The notes under the pieces were generated by a model. The model was not told the origin of the DNA, ran no database searches, and saw only the letters and a program-made list of their open reading frames with translations. DNA of 64,000 bases from the NCBI RefSeq assembly GCF_028640845.1, contig NC_080546.1, forward strand, positions 35,347,520-35,411,519. Reading direction: 5' to 3'. A program made the position numbers and the translations under genes. This document shows, piece by piece, positions 1-9,987 of this stretch; the stretch's first letter is position 1, and each line of letters starts with the position of its first letter. Source of the DNA: Ahaetulla prasina (lineage: Eukaryota > Chordata > Lepidosauria > Squamata > Colubridae).

Positions 1-1068
1 GAACACTGTTATCCAATTGTGGAGGGGTCCGGAGATGCCGTAGGATTTTAGTTTGAGGAGAAGTTTGTCGTGTACCACTGAGTCAAAAGCTTTACAGAAG
101 TCTATGTAAATTGCATCTATTGTTTTGCCTTGATCAAGATTTGTAGTCCATATGTTTTTGCAGTGAAGAAGTAGTAAGTTACATGATAATTTTTTTCTGA
201 AACCAAATTGTTTATTAGAGAGTAGATTGTTTGTTTCTAGGTGGAGGGTAATGGATTGGTTGATGATAGATTCCATAACTTTACAGGTGACACAGCATAG
301 AGAGATAGGTCTGTAATTTTCAATTAAGCTGAGGTCTTCTTTTTTGAAGACAGGGATGACCTTGGCTAGTGACCAAAGTTTGGGAGGGGAACTGGTTGTG
401 AAGGCTTTTCCAAAGATTATGCTTAGGGGTTCTGCTATATTAGAGGAAAGCTTTTTTAAGAAGTATGCACATAGTCCATCAGGTCCTATAGATAGGAATG
501 GTTTCAGTTTGTGAAGAGCTTTTTCAACATTTTCTTCAGTGAAATCTATATGTGTCAGGTTGTTGTTGGTGCTGTTGGGGAATGTCGGGTATGAGCCATT
601 ACTGTTAACAAAGACTGAGCCGAAGAATGTGTTAAAAAGGTTTGCTTTAACTGTTTCATCATTATTTTCTTTGCCATTAGATTCTTTTAGTGGTGGGATG
701 GATCTCGAGTCATTAAGTTTGTTGTTCACAAAATTATAAAAAGCACGATTGGAATTTGTAGCGCAGAAAGTCTTCTTGCTTGGTGTGGTAATTGGTGCAT
801 TCAAATTTTATTTGGTTGCATATATCTCTGTAATGGTTTTTGAAATTAGCTACATGTCCCTTTTTTTTCTCCAAAGGGATTTTTTTTTTTTGGATTGAAG
901 CTTTTTTATTGATATGGGTAATTTGTTTTTTCTGATTTTGGTGGTGGTTTGTGGTACATAGAGTTTAATGACTATTGACTTCGAGTAGGAAAACTCTGTA
1001 GTGGTCTTCAGCAGTGATACAGGTTGAGAATAGATTTTGCCAGTCAAGAAATGAGAGGTAGGTGTTTA
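1..1068 (-). pseudogene. CR1-type LINE ORF2, reverse transcriptase part (partial, broken)
   Basis: Read on the minus strand, positions ~790 to 1 give an apparently continuous reverse transcriptase N-terminal half. Visible motifs are IGPDG (~490), NYRPISL (~315), QFGFR (~210) and the catalytic block A, DFCKAFDSVVH (~95). The frame runs off the window edge, so the YADD block and the 3' end are not seen. Between ~1068 and ~790 lies the endonuclease-RT linker (SFLDW near 1045, a lysine-rich KKKKSLWRK stretch near 865), interrupted by stop codons near 847 and ~805. The linker and the endonuclease part at 1446-2140 were once one ORF2, now separated by an inserted repeat. Family knowledge: ORF2 of CR1/L3 LINEs encodes an APE endonuclease plus RT for target-primed reverse transcription. 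Stops show a dead copy. CR1/L3 assignment is by motif reading and not by database search. Confidence 0.85.
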
Positions 1069-1071
1069 TAA

Positions 1072-1358
1072 GGTCATACCCTGTGGAACGAACTTCCCCC
1101 TGGACTTCGACAACTACCTGACCTCAGGACCTTTCGCCGCAAACTTAAAATCTATCTATTCCGCCTTGCTGGACTGGCTTGAATTTTTAAATATGGGTTT
1201 TAAATTTTTAATTTTATAGGGTTGATACTGTATTTTAAATTGGCCATTTGAATAAGTTTTTTAAGGGTTGTTTTTAGCATTGTATGTGTTGTTTTCTGTT
1301 TTTATAGTGGCTGTAAACCGCCCTGAGTCCTTCGGGAGAAGGGCGGTCTATAAATTAA

Positions 1359-1442
<84 letters not shown>
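1072..1442 (+). mobile_element. LINE/SINE 3'-end fragment with (ATT)n tail, inserted in the CR1 ORF2
   Basis: This block interrupts the minus-strand ORF2: coding similarity stops near 1446 on one side and resumes near 1068 on the other. It is in plus orientation. It contains GTAAACCGCCCTGAG near 1313, then a small GC-rich hairpin (CCGCCCTGAGTCC / GGGAGAAGGGCGG), and ends in a long ATT tail. The hairpin plus simple-repeat tail is typical of L2/CR1-like 3' ends and of SINEs that borrow them. I could not pick out a clean target duplication, so both borders are approximate. The L2-like assignment is an inference. Confidence 0.65.
1360..1442. repeat. (ATT)n microsatellite
   Basis: About 27 uninterrupted TTA/ATT trinucleotide repeats. 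It is the 3' tail of the plus-strand element just before it. The poly-tyrosine reading frame across it (1268-1453) is an artefact of the repeat. Confidence 0.97.
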
Positions 1443-1445
1443 GGC

Positions 1446-2140
1446 TTTTTTGAAATTGTAGTTTGGAATACTATTATTATGATGATTTTTGTAAGGGCAT
1501 ATATTGAGACAAAAGTCTATATGCTGTGGTCACTTTTGGAAAAGGCTTCTTTTATTTGTAGTCCATAAATTGAGTTTTTGTTGTTGCAGAAGATGAGGTC
1601 AAGGCAGTTGTTGAGTCTTGTATTGTTAGTTACTAGTTGTTCAAGTCCTAGATTGGTAACAGCGTTGTATAGGGTAGTATGGATGGGTTCAGTTGTACAT
1701 TCGTTAGTTATCCAGTTAATAAGAGGTATATTGAGGCCACCCAGGAAGATGAGAGGATATGGGTAAGAGGTAGCCCAAGTTAGTAGTGAGATTAACATGT
1801 TCTCATGTGCGATGTCTAGGTCAGGGGCTCTGTAGCATAGTAGGAATTGAAGTGTGGTGTTAAGGGACAGTTCGCATACAATAGTTTCTGGGATAGCAAG
1901 TTTATGTGCAACTTGAACATTTTTTAGATTCAGTGACTTTTTATGAAAGATAGCTACTCCACCTCCTCTGCGGGTTTCACGATCTGATCTAAAAACATGG
2001 TACTCTTTGTTTAAAATAATGGAGTCAGGGATGGATGAGTTGAGCCATGTTTCGCATACAAATATAATATCAAATGTACCATTGTTTAACATGAGGATAA
2101 ATTCAGGCAATTCATTTACAATGCTTCTTGTGTTTATCAA
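1446..2140 (-). pseudogene. CR1-type LINE ORF2, APE endonuclease part
   Basis: The minus-strand frame from 2140 reads as an AP-type endonuclease domain of a non-LTR retrotransposon. Residues visible include NTRSIVN at the start, the ICETW-like site (VCETWLN, ~residues 28-34), the SDRETRRGGGVAIF block (~52-65), the NxPxINW segment (~135-143) and the C-terminal SDHS (~residues 203-206). The domain length of ~205 residues fits the family. The normally conserved GDFN block reads GGLN, so the metal-binding or catalytic aspartate appears to be glycine. That change alone would be expected to reduce nicking activity. Coding similarity continues to ~1446, where the ATT-tailed insertion splits it from the RT portion. 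Confidence 0.88.
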
Positions 2141-2159
2141 TTTGCATTTAAGATCTGCT

Positions 2160-3508
2160 ACATTTAGTTAAGAGGAAATAAGGGGCGTGCGTACCTATTT
2201 GTTGATGATAGTTGGTTGAAGGTTCTGATCCATGAATGTTTGGAGGTTCTGTTCAAAGGGCATTTGAAGGTTGGTTGGTTGAGCTACGAATGGTTGGAGG
2301 TTTTGTTCAACGGGCATTTGGAGGTTGGTTGGTTGAGCTACGGTTGGTTGAACAATGGATGGTTGAACAATGGGTGGTTGGGGGTTCTATATGACGGGTG
2401 GATGGACCGGTGGATGGAGGTTAGTTGGTTGAGCGACGGTTGGTTGAGATTTTTGTACGACGGATGATTGGAAGTTTGGTGTGATGGTTGGTTGGATGCT
2501 TTGATTGGTGGGGGGTTGGATGTTGGCCAGTTGGTTGTAGGTTTTTCTTTTTATGCAGTCAGCACGGTAGTCAATGTAAAGGTTAGTTTCTCCTTCGTCT
2601 TGCCTTTGTTTGAGTTCTGTGAGAAGTTCACGAGAGCGAATCCGTTGAAGAAAAGATAGATCAGGTCTTGCTCTAAGTTTGTTGAGGCTGAGGTTGGTTT
2701 TGGCAATTTTGTTTATGGCTTAAATGAACTTTTTTTGTTGATCTCATTTATGCAGATGACTCTACAGAATTTTGGTGCTACTGAGCCATCGCTGTTTTTG
2801 TATTCAGGTCCAACTCTGGAGACTTCCATTATATCTTCAGGGGAGAGGGTGGGTGAAATGTAATTTTTAATAAAGTTAAGAACTTGAGTAATATCTGATT
2901 CATTGGTATTATCTAATCCAAATAATATTGCATTTTGATGTTTCTGTTCTCTTTCAATGGTATCTTTAATTAAAATGGCTATGTTGTTTGTTTAATTGAT
3001 TGATTAGAATATATTTGTGGTTTAGGTTGTGGATTAGGCAGTGTTTGTTGGATTGGGAAAAGATTTTGTTCTGTGGAGTTTCCATTTTTTTGTACTGTAA
3101 AAATTCTATTTTCAAGGTTTGTGATACGTGATTTTAAACATGCTAGAATTTTTTTTCTAAATTTGATTGAGTGGATTCTATGATGGTTTGTTGTGACATT
3201 AAAGTTGTTTCTATGATGTGGAGTCTATTAGACATGGAAATTAGGTAGTCTAATTTAGGTGAACAAGACTGACAAAAATGGATAAATGTGGGATCTGATA
3301 GGAAGTTATCTGTAGATTTGTTTATTTTCAGGCAGGAGTGGTGGACATAATCGAAGCATAGCCGGCATATCTCGGATTCTTCATTTTCATTTATTATATT
3401 GTTGCATATACAACATGTATTTGATTCATTTTGATCATTATTTGTAGTGATAGTTTTTGTTTGAGGGTATTTGGCAGATCTGTTTGAATTTTTGCCTGGC
3501 ATGGTCAA
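2160..3508 (-). pseudogene. CR1-type LINE ORF1: PHD-type zinc finger, coiled coil, RRM-like segment, NPQ-rich tail
   Basis: Starting at ATG 3508 on the minus strand, the first ~121 codons are open. Cysteines and histidine are spaced CxxC ... CxxC ... HxxC ... CxxC (residues ~32-83), the C4HC3 pattern of a PHD-type finger known from CR1-group ORF1 proteins. A heptad-like stretch follows (residues ~85-135), interrupted by a frameshift or stop at ~3140. After a further shift near ~2985, minus-strand frames read an RRM-like segment (~2960-2740) with NAILFGL and a later PKFCRVIC strand. The 3' part (~2560-2164) is Asn/Pro/Gln-rich and internally repeated, with a unit like VAQPTNLQMP appearing at least twice. 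ORF1 ends just before the ORF2 endonuclease. Several breaks make it a pseudogene. Its expected role, from the family, is binding LINE RNA in the ribonucleoprotein. Confidence 0.72.
2216..2530. repeat. Degenerate GGTTGGTTGA-rich minisatellite inside LINE ORF1
   Basis: The plus strand carries a run of GGTTGGTTGAGCTACG-like and GGATGGTTGAACAAT-like units of ~15-60 bp. On the minus strand this is the Pro/Gln/Asn-rich C-terminal tail of ORF1. Local slippage within this low-complexity coding region explains the repetition. Confidence 0.7.
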
Positions 3509-4262
3509 TGATCAGTGTGTATTTTACAGAATAATTTTGTCTGCTACTTTTTAAATTCTTGGATCTTCCCACGTGGTCTTCCAGGGGCCTCCTTTGTTGG
3601 TAGGGAGAATTCCTCTCTTCAATCTTTTTTGGAAAAATTTCTCTCCCCAGGGGCCTCCTTAGCTGGTGGGGGAAGTTACTCTCCTCAATTTTTCTTGGGG
3701 AATCTTTCTTGAGATAATTTCTCTCCTCAATCTTTCTGGGGAAGTCCTTTTCACTGAATCTTTCTTTCTTTCTTTCCTTGCCCTTCTTTGGTTGAATGGA
3801 GGTGGGCGAAGGGGTGGGCGAGAGAATGGAATGGAGTGAGAGAATGGGGCCTATGGTGGGGTGGTACTTCTTTGGTGACTCACCCTTTCTGAAGTCTCAG
3901 AGGCTTCAGTGGCCTTGGATGTCTGCTTCAGCGGCAGATTCAGTGGCGGTGACCGGCTCGGCGGTAGTCCATGCAGCTCCGGAGGTGGTGGCCCCTCAGC
4001 GGTGGATTCAGCGGTGGTTACCGCCTCGGATGCAGTCTATGCAGCCCCGGCGGCAGTTGGCAGCCTCGGCGGCACTCCACACAGCCCCAGTGGCGGATTG
4101 GCAGTCTCGGCGCATTTGATCACCTCAGCGGCGCTCCACACAGCCCTGGCGGCGGATTGTGCAGGAGCTAGATTGCCTGTGCGAAACCATCCTCTCTCCC
4201 ACTGTTGCTGCTGCTGTCAATATATGAAACCAGAACGGTTGGGGGCCATTGATGTAAATGAC
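3509..4262 (-). other. Probable 5' UTR/promoter region of the CR1-type LINE
   Basis: This non-coding stretch lies directly 5' of ORF1 on the minus strand. Positions 3575-3750 hold a short tandem motif (CAGGGGCCTCCTT with TCTCCCCA/TCTCCTCAATC variants). A (TTTC)n run lies at ~3762-3780. Positions 3900-4170 form a GC-rich degenerate tandem of GGCGGATTCAGCGGTGGT-like units with CAGCCCCGGCGGC between them. Frames through this GC-rich part are repeat by-products. LINE 5' UTRs are often GC-rich and internally repeated, so this assignment follows from position and is inferred. The 5' boundary of the element is not defined. Confidence 0.4.
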
Positions 4263-4263
4263 T

Positions 4264-4512
4264 GTCCCTGAGCATATGTAGAGGTGTCCCCATTCTGATC
4301 AGGCTGGGGGACCTCATAGATGAGGAAGCAACTCAGGTGTGAATTATCTGAGTCAAGGTTGACTCAGCCTTCCATCCTTCCAAGGTCAGGAAAATGAGGA
4401 CCCAGATTGTTGGGGGCAATATGCTGACTCTGTAAACGGCTTAGAGAGGGCTGTAAAGCACTGTGAAGCAGTATATAAGTCTAAGTGCTATTGCTATCTG
4501 CTCTACTGCATG
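4264..4512 (+). mobile_element. L2-tailed squamate interspersed repeat (SINE-like)
   Basis: The block contains GACTCAGCCTTCCATCCTTC, GGACCCAGATTGTTGGGGGC, then TGTAAACGGCTTAGAGAGGG and a GCTATTGCTATCTGC tail. I recognise this as a very common squamate repeat whose 3' end resembles L2. No intact Pol III promoter boxes were identified, so it may be a 5'-truncated copy. Borders are approximate. Confidence 0.65.
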
Positions 4513-4853
4513 TAATACATTGCGGGTTCTAGCATTGGTGTTGCTAGATGAAGAAGGAACATTATCTGTTAAGGGCACGCTTGCTTAGGAACCATTATTG
4601 GTTACAATTAGGGAACTAATCCTGTGATGCCATTATCTCTCTCTGATATGTTGCATAAGTTACTAAATAAGAGATATGTAACTGCGCAAATCTCAGGAAT
4701 TGTAAGCCACAGAATTCTGTACCGTAGGAAAAAATGGGTTTCATGTAAGGAATGGAAGAATATTTGTGGGATGATTTCCCCTGTGAATGTTTTCTTTCTA
4801 AATAAGATTGGGCAGCTTCAGCATGTTTTCTTAAAAACTGTTTAAATCTAACA
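4513..4853. other. Unique sequence, nothing recognised
   Basis: AT-rich sequence between the SINE-like repeat and the hAT element. Only short open frames on both strands, without family features. No RNA gene or regulatory site identified. Confidence 0.5.
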
Positions 4854-4861
4854 AGTAAGAG
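4854..4861. repeat. 8-bp target-site duplication (left), hAT element
   Basis: AGTAAGAG directly precedes CAGGGGTGTCC and is repeated exactly at 8017-8024, directly after GGACACCCCTG. An exact 8-bp duplication is the hallmark of hAT transposition. Confidence 0.95.
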
Positions 4862-5030
4862 CAGGGGTGTCCAAACTTTTCTGAGTGAGGGCCAAATACA
4901 GAAAAATAAGCAAAGGCCCGGGCCATTGGGGGGGGGGGAATGGGCGTGGCTTATTTTGGGGTGTGGCTTGGTGGTCATGTGACTGGTGGGCGTGGCTAAC
5001 TGCTCATGTGACTGAGTGGATGTGGCTATG

Positions 5031-5282
5031 GGCATAGAAACTACTCAGAGGGCTAAAAAAAGTAATTTTTGACCAGTCCTCACACTTATGACCATCCTCA
5101 CATTTATGCCCATTGCAGCATTTTTAACAACCATATCACTCATTTCACAACTGCTTCTCTTCACCACGGTTACAAGATAGGGTGCAAAATGTAAAGATAG
5201 TTGTACGTGTGAGGACCAGTCAAAAGTGTGAGAACCTGTCAGAAATCACTTTTTTCAGCCGTCTGGGTAGTCCCTATGCACA
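5031..5282. repeat. Imperfect foldback (inverted repeat) nested in the hAT element
   Basis: The left arm 5032-5110 (GGCATAGAAACTACTCAGAG, then AAAAAAAGTAATTTTTGACC) is the imperfect reverse complement of the right arm 5205-5281 (...GGGTAGTCCCTATGCA). The loop is ~95 bp. It could be a nested MITE or an internal hairpin of this family. No flanking target duplication was identified. Confidence 0.75.
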
Positions 5283-5528
5283 GTTTAGGCTTAAGTATAC
5301 TATATGTGTGTGAGTTATATATATGTGCATGTGTATCTCTATGTTTGTGTACGTGTGTGTTTGTGTTATGTTGATTTTAATGTAATATTTGGATTGAAGG
5401 CGAACTCGGCCTCGGGATGCTCCGGGGACAGAAACGCCGCAAAGAGCGACGGCTCAGCTGCCCCCAAGGGAAGGAGGACCCGGAGAAGAGCCCGACGCCG
5501 CCGCAGCCACGCACCTGATCGGCCTCCC

Positions 5529-7822
5529 AGGAGCTACGGCCGGGGTGCCCGTCAGCTCAGCTCCCACAGCCAGCCCGGCCTCGCATTGGCAGGGCCCCTT
5601 TCCAGCAGCTGGTGGGCAGCGGGGCGTGCGGGCGCGGCCGGGGCCTCCAAAAGCAGTAGGGCCGCCCAGGCCTTGAGTCCGCGGCTGGCGTCCTCCGGCC
5701 CTTGAAGCAGCAGCGGGGGCGGCGGCCTCCCGTGGCCCTTCGTCTCTAGGCGGAGAGCAGGTGGCAGTCAGTGGCTCCCAGGCGGCGGTCCCCTCCGCCT
5801 CTTCCCCCCCCCCCTCCCCCCCCCCCCCCTGTCTCACCAGCCCTGGGCCGCCCCCCACCTGGCCCGGCCTCCGAGCGGGACTTGGCCGGAACCACCAGCG
5901 GCTCTCCGTCCGCCTCCCGCCGCCTCTTCCTCCCGGGCAGCCGAGGGGCACCGCCTCGCTTCAGTCCGCACTCCGGGGGACGGGGGACGGGGCGGGGGGG
6001 GGGGCGGCGCCTGTGGCCATCCCGCCGCTTCCCCGCCGCCCCAGCGGATCCCGCCACTGAAATTCATCCTCAGAGTCGCCCATTTTGGTGGCGCAGCTAC
6101 GCCCGGGGTGCCCGTCAACGAGTTCAGCTCCCACAGCCAGCCCGGCCTCGCATTAGCCGGGGCCCCTTTCCAGCAGCTGGTGGGCAGCGGGGGCGTGCGG
6201 GGCGCGGCCGGGGCCTCCAAAAGCAGTAGGGCCGCCCGGACCTTGAGTCCACGGCTGGCGTCCTCCGGCCCTTGAAGCAGCAGCGGGGGGGGCGGCCTCC
6301 TGTGGCCCTTCGTCTCTAGGCGGAGAGCAGGTGGCAGTCAGTGGCTCCCAGGCGGCGATCCCCTCAGCCTCTTCCCCCCCACTCCCCACCTCCCGCCTGA
6401 CTCACCGGCCCTGGGCCGCCTCCCACCTGGCCCGGCCTCCGAGCGGGACTTGGCCGGAACCACCAGCGGCTCTCCATCCGCCTCCCGCCGCCTCTTCCTC
6501 CCGGGCAGCCGAGGGGCACCGCCTCGCTTCAGTCCGCACTCCGGGGGGACGGGGGACGGGGCGGTGGCGGGAGCAGCGCCTGTGCCTATCCCGCGCGCCG
6601 CTTCCCCCCGCCGCCGCCCCAGCGGATCCCGCCACTGAAATTCATCCTCAGAGTCGCCCATTTTGGTGGCGCAGCTACGCCCGGGGTGCCCGTCAACGAG
6701 TTCAGCTCCCACAGCCAGCCCGGCCTCGCATTAGCCGGGGCCCCTTTCCAGCAGCTGGTGGGCAGCGGGGGCGTGCGGGGCGCGGCCGGGGCCTCCAAAA
6801 GCAGTAGGGCCGCCCGGACCTTGAGTCCACGGCTGGCGTCCTCCGGCCCTTGAAGCAGCAGCCGGGGGGGCGGGCTCCGTGGCCCGCCGTCTCTAGGCGG
6901 AGAGCAGGTGGCAGTCAGTGGCTCCCAGGCGGCGATCCCCTCAGCCTCTTCCCCCCCACTCCCCGCCTCCCACCTGACTCACCAGCCCTGGGCCGCCTCC
7001 CGCCTGGCCCGGCCTCCGAGCGGAACTTGGCCGGAACCACCAGCGGCTCTCCGTCCGCCTCCCGCTGCCTCTTCCTCCCGGGCAGCCGAGGGGCACCGCC
7101 TCGCTTCAGTCCGCACTCCGGGGGCGGGGATGGGCGGCGGGAGCAGCGCCTGTGCCTATCCAGCGCCGCTTCCCCGCCGCCGCCCCAGCGGATCCCGCCA
7201 CTGAAATTCATCCTCAAGTCGCCCATTTTGGCGGCGCAGCTACGCCAGGGTGCCCGTCAGCGAGCTCAGCTCCCACAGCCAGCCCGGCCTCGCATTAGCC
7301 GGGCCCCTTTCCAGCAGCTGGTGGGCAGCGGGGGCGTGCGGGGCGCGGCCGGGGCCTCCAAAAGCAGTAGGGCCGCCCGGACCTTGAGTCCACGGCTGGC
7401 GTCCTCCGGCCCTTGAAGCAGCAGCGGGGGCGGCGGCCTCCCGTGGCCCTTCGTCTCTAGGCGGAGAGCAGGTGGCAGTCAGTGGCTCCCAGGCGGCGAT
7501 CCCCTCAGCCTCTTCCCCCCCACTCCCCGCCTCCCGCCTGACTCACCAGCCCTGGGCCGCCTCCCGCCTGGCCCGGCCTCCGAGCGGAACTTGGCCGGAA
7601 CCACCAGCGGCTCTCCGTCCGCCTCCCGCTGCCTCTTCCTCCCGGGCAGCCGAGGGGCACCGCCTCGCTTCAGTCCGCACTCCGGGGGGACGGGGGACGG
7701 GGCGGCGGCGGGAGCAGCGCCTGTGCCTATCCCGCGCGCCGCTTCCCCCCGCCGCCGCCCCAGCGGATCCCGCCACCGAAATTCATCCTCAGAGTCGCCC
7801 ATTTTGGCGGCGCAGCTACGCA
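5529..7822. repeat. CpG-rich tandem array, four units of ~570 bp
   Basis: The landmark GCGCAGCTAC (GGAGCTAC in the first copy) recurs at ~5529, 6091, 6669, 7234 and 7810, and GTGGCAGTCAGTGGCTCCCA recurs at 5761, 6331, 6908 and 7472. Units are therefore 562-578 bp and highly similar. Each contains CGCCCATTTTGGYGGCGC, which holds a YY1-like CCAT core, plus poly-C runs and dense CpG. Open frames on both strands of up to ~190 codons (Arg/Pro/Ala/Gly-rich) arise from high GC and lack of stops, and they shift register between units. I treat the array as non-coding. Its resemblance to a vertebrate CpG-island promoter suggests possible capture of host promoter DNA, which is inference. Confidence 0.9.
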
Positions 7823-8016
7823 GGCGCCACCTTTCCGTTGCTGCGCGAGCTCCCCCTGCTGCTCGGCGGCTGAACTGCCCCAACCCTCTTTGCAACAGCG
7901 CAGAATGGTGAAGGCGGCGGGCCATATTCAATTATATTTTCAGAATTTGCTGCGGGCCAATAAAAACTGACCCGCGGGCCGCAGTTGGCCCGCGGGCCGT
8001 AGTTTGGACACCCCTG

Positions 8017-8024
8017 AGTAAGAG
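8017..8024. repeat. 8-bp target-site duplication (right), hAT element
   Basis: AGTAAGAG, identical to 4854-4861. Confidence 0.95.
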
Positions 8025-9987
8025 TCTTGGTCTTTCAGACTGAATTAATGAAAGTTTCTCTTATATTCTCTTATATACTCCTAAGACTTTCTTCTTTTGC
8101 CAAATAATGGCTGATTAACTTTATATTTTCATATTTAAATTAAAATGTGCACTTTAATATCATCTTCCACTCAGAACAATGATTGCGATTAGTTGGGGTG
8201 CTAAAACTTGGCAAGGGGCAGGGTGGGGGACAGTCTTGCCTATAAGAAACAGCAGAAATAGATCATTTTTACAGGTAAAATTGGCAGTATTGACATACCT
8301 GGCCATGATGGAGATGCTTTTTTTCCCCTCCTCTTCTTCCTCTTCCTTCTCCACTACGACCTCCTCTTCCTCCATTTATTAATTCATCCATCAAGTTCAA
8401 CGGAGCAATTGCACTCAACTGCTTTGGAAATAAAACTTTATTTGATTGTCTGGATGTTGCTAACAAATTAAAACTCATTAAATCAAGCCTGTTTTGAAGC
8501 TGCGATCAATAATATATATAGTTATCCAGTTTTCATATCTTTAAACAGTGGTTGTTATATTTCATCATCTTTAATTTCTGCAGTACCTTTTCTCTTTCCA
8601 TAATGTCCAGGGAGATTGTAAAGCTGTTTTACCAAAAAATACTCTATAGAGGAAACACAAAATGAAATGTCTTATTTAACCAATTTTAATTTATGAAGTC
8701 CGTTTTAAAATTTGTTTAGCCTCTTAAACTGCACAGGGTATAATCCATATTACTAGAAGGAAGAGTACTGCACTAATTTTACATATGAATTACTTAGTAT
8801 ATATTGTGGCTATTTTATAAGCTAATAATACCTTTTGATAAACAGAGGAAACTTAAGGAATTAAGGAGGAAGACTGTATATCCTTTTCTTTGTGCATATA
8901 TCTTCTCCTTGACTTGTGAACAGATGTGAACATAGTTATTGAATCCAAAGAAAAGAATATACCCAGAAGCCCCAGCAGAATTAAAAGAATATCTTACTCT
9001 AACCAGAAAAGTTGGGTAGGGAGAGAGAGAGAGAGAGAGAGAGACATAAACCAGCTAAACAGCAAAGATTTAATACCGGATAATATCCAGTCTGGAGAGT
9101 TGTTGAATCAGCAATTCAATAATAAATTATACTGTCCTCAAACAAACATTCTGAAAAAGAACAGAGATATTAAAGGATATTAAAGATTTCTATAGAAATT
9201 TGGGACATCATTTTTCTTGAAGTATCTCTCTTCCACAATTGACACTATGCCCACAATGCTACAGTAGACAAGATGGAAATAATGAAAAACAGCAACCTTC
9301 TCCAAAAAAATTGGCAATATTGTCTCATTTATGATTGCATGGCAGCTATTCATAACTCTAATTTGGTATTGTATGACTTCAGTCTGGTTTTTGATTAAAA
9401 ACAGTTAAGAAGTTAAATACATAAGATGAGGAAAGACTCATGCCTTTCTTTATAAATATCACTTCAGTCAGAATTTGGCTAGAAACCAATACTGTGGCAT
9501 ATTAAATTACTGTCATTTTAGCTAGTGAAGAACTCATGCAATTTTATATCAGCATTAAGCCAGTAAAACTGGAATACTTTGGCCAATGAAAGCATTCTCT
9601 GAAATCATTTAATTTCCTTTTCTGGGGAAGAAGAAAGAGAACTTACCTTGAAAAATGTGATCCAGTTTAAAACTACTCTGTTCACCAAACTGCCAGGAAA
9701 AGTTTTTGGTGACTTTTTTTCAGCATTGATACTCTGACTTTATTAATAAGGAAAGATACGTGAATAACATGTATCACTGTCTATGTGATAAACCTCCACT
9801 TTCAATAAGATGTGAGAATGCCCTGTAAAGTGTCTGGTGAGCAGACCTGAGTATGTGGCATGAAGTTTCTGCTTTCTTCCAAAAGTTTCTCCCTTTATAC
9901 AGTGATACAACTGGTGAAAGTTAGGCTGTATCTTCATTCCATCACATGTGGTTAGGAATGCGCATTTAGTCACAAGATAATTTCTCA
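8025..9987. other. Unique AT-rich DNA with one (GA)n run
   Basis: No coding region with family features was found. A pyrimidine-rich tract lies at 8325-8375 and an uninterrupted (GA)n at 9020-9044. The remainder is AT-rich with short frames only. The left border of the tandem array begins at its right end. Confidence 0.6.

Larger units (their letters stand above)
4862..8016. mobile_element. Non-autonomous hAT element, 3,155 bp, with internal CpG-rich array
   Basis: Terminal inverted repeats are CAGGGGTGTCCAAACT at 4862 and AGTTTGGACACCCCTG at the right end, flanked by identical 8-bp duplications AGTAAGAG. No transposase frame is present, so mobilisation would need enzyme supplied by an autonomous relative. 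Internal order: left subterminal zone with GGGCGTGGC-type repeats (4960-5030), a foldback (5031-5282), a TG-rich stretch (5300-5375), a CpG-rich lead (5400-5528), four tandem units of 562-578 bp (5529-7809), and a right subterminal zone with GGCCCGCGGGCC repeats (7955-8000). The GC content of the middle contrasts sharply with the AT-rich flanks. The ends identify the superfamily with high confidence; the subfamily is not determined. Confidence 0.93.

Noticed and set aside
1268..1453. Poly-tyrosine open frame
   Set aside because: Translation of the (ATT)n/(TTA)n microsatellite.
2216..2659. Trp/Leu/Gly-rich plus-strand frames
   Set aside because: Antisense shadow of the repeated NPQ-rich tail of LINE ORF1.
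5304..7931. Arg/Pro/Ala-rich frames in the CpG-rich units, including one resembling a basic nuclear protein
   Set aside because: High GC suppresses stops in all frames. The frames differ between the repeat units and occur on both strands.
8160..8382. Overlapping acidic and Ser-rich frames on opposite strands
   Set aside because: By-products of a short pyrimidine-rich tract with no other coding evidence.
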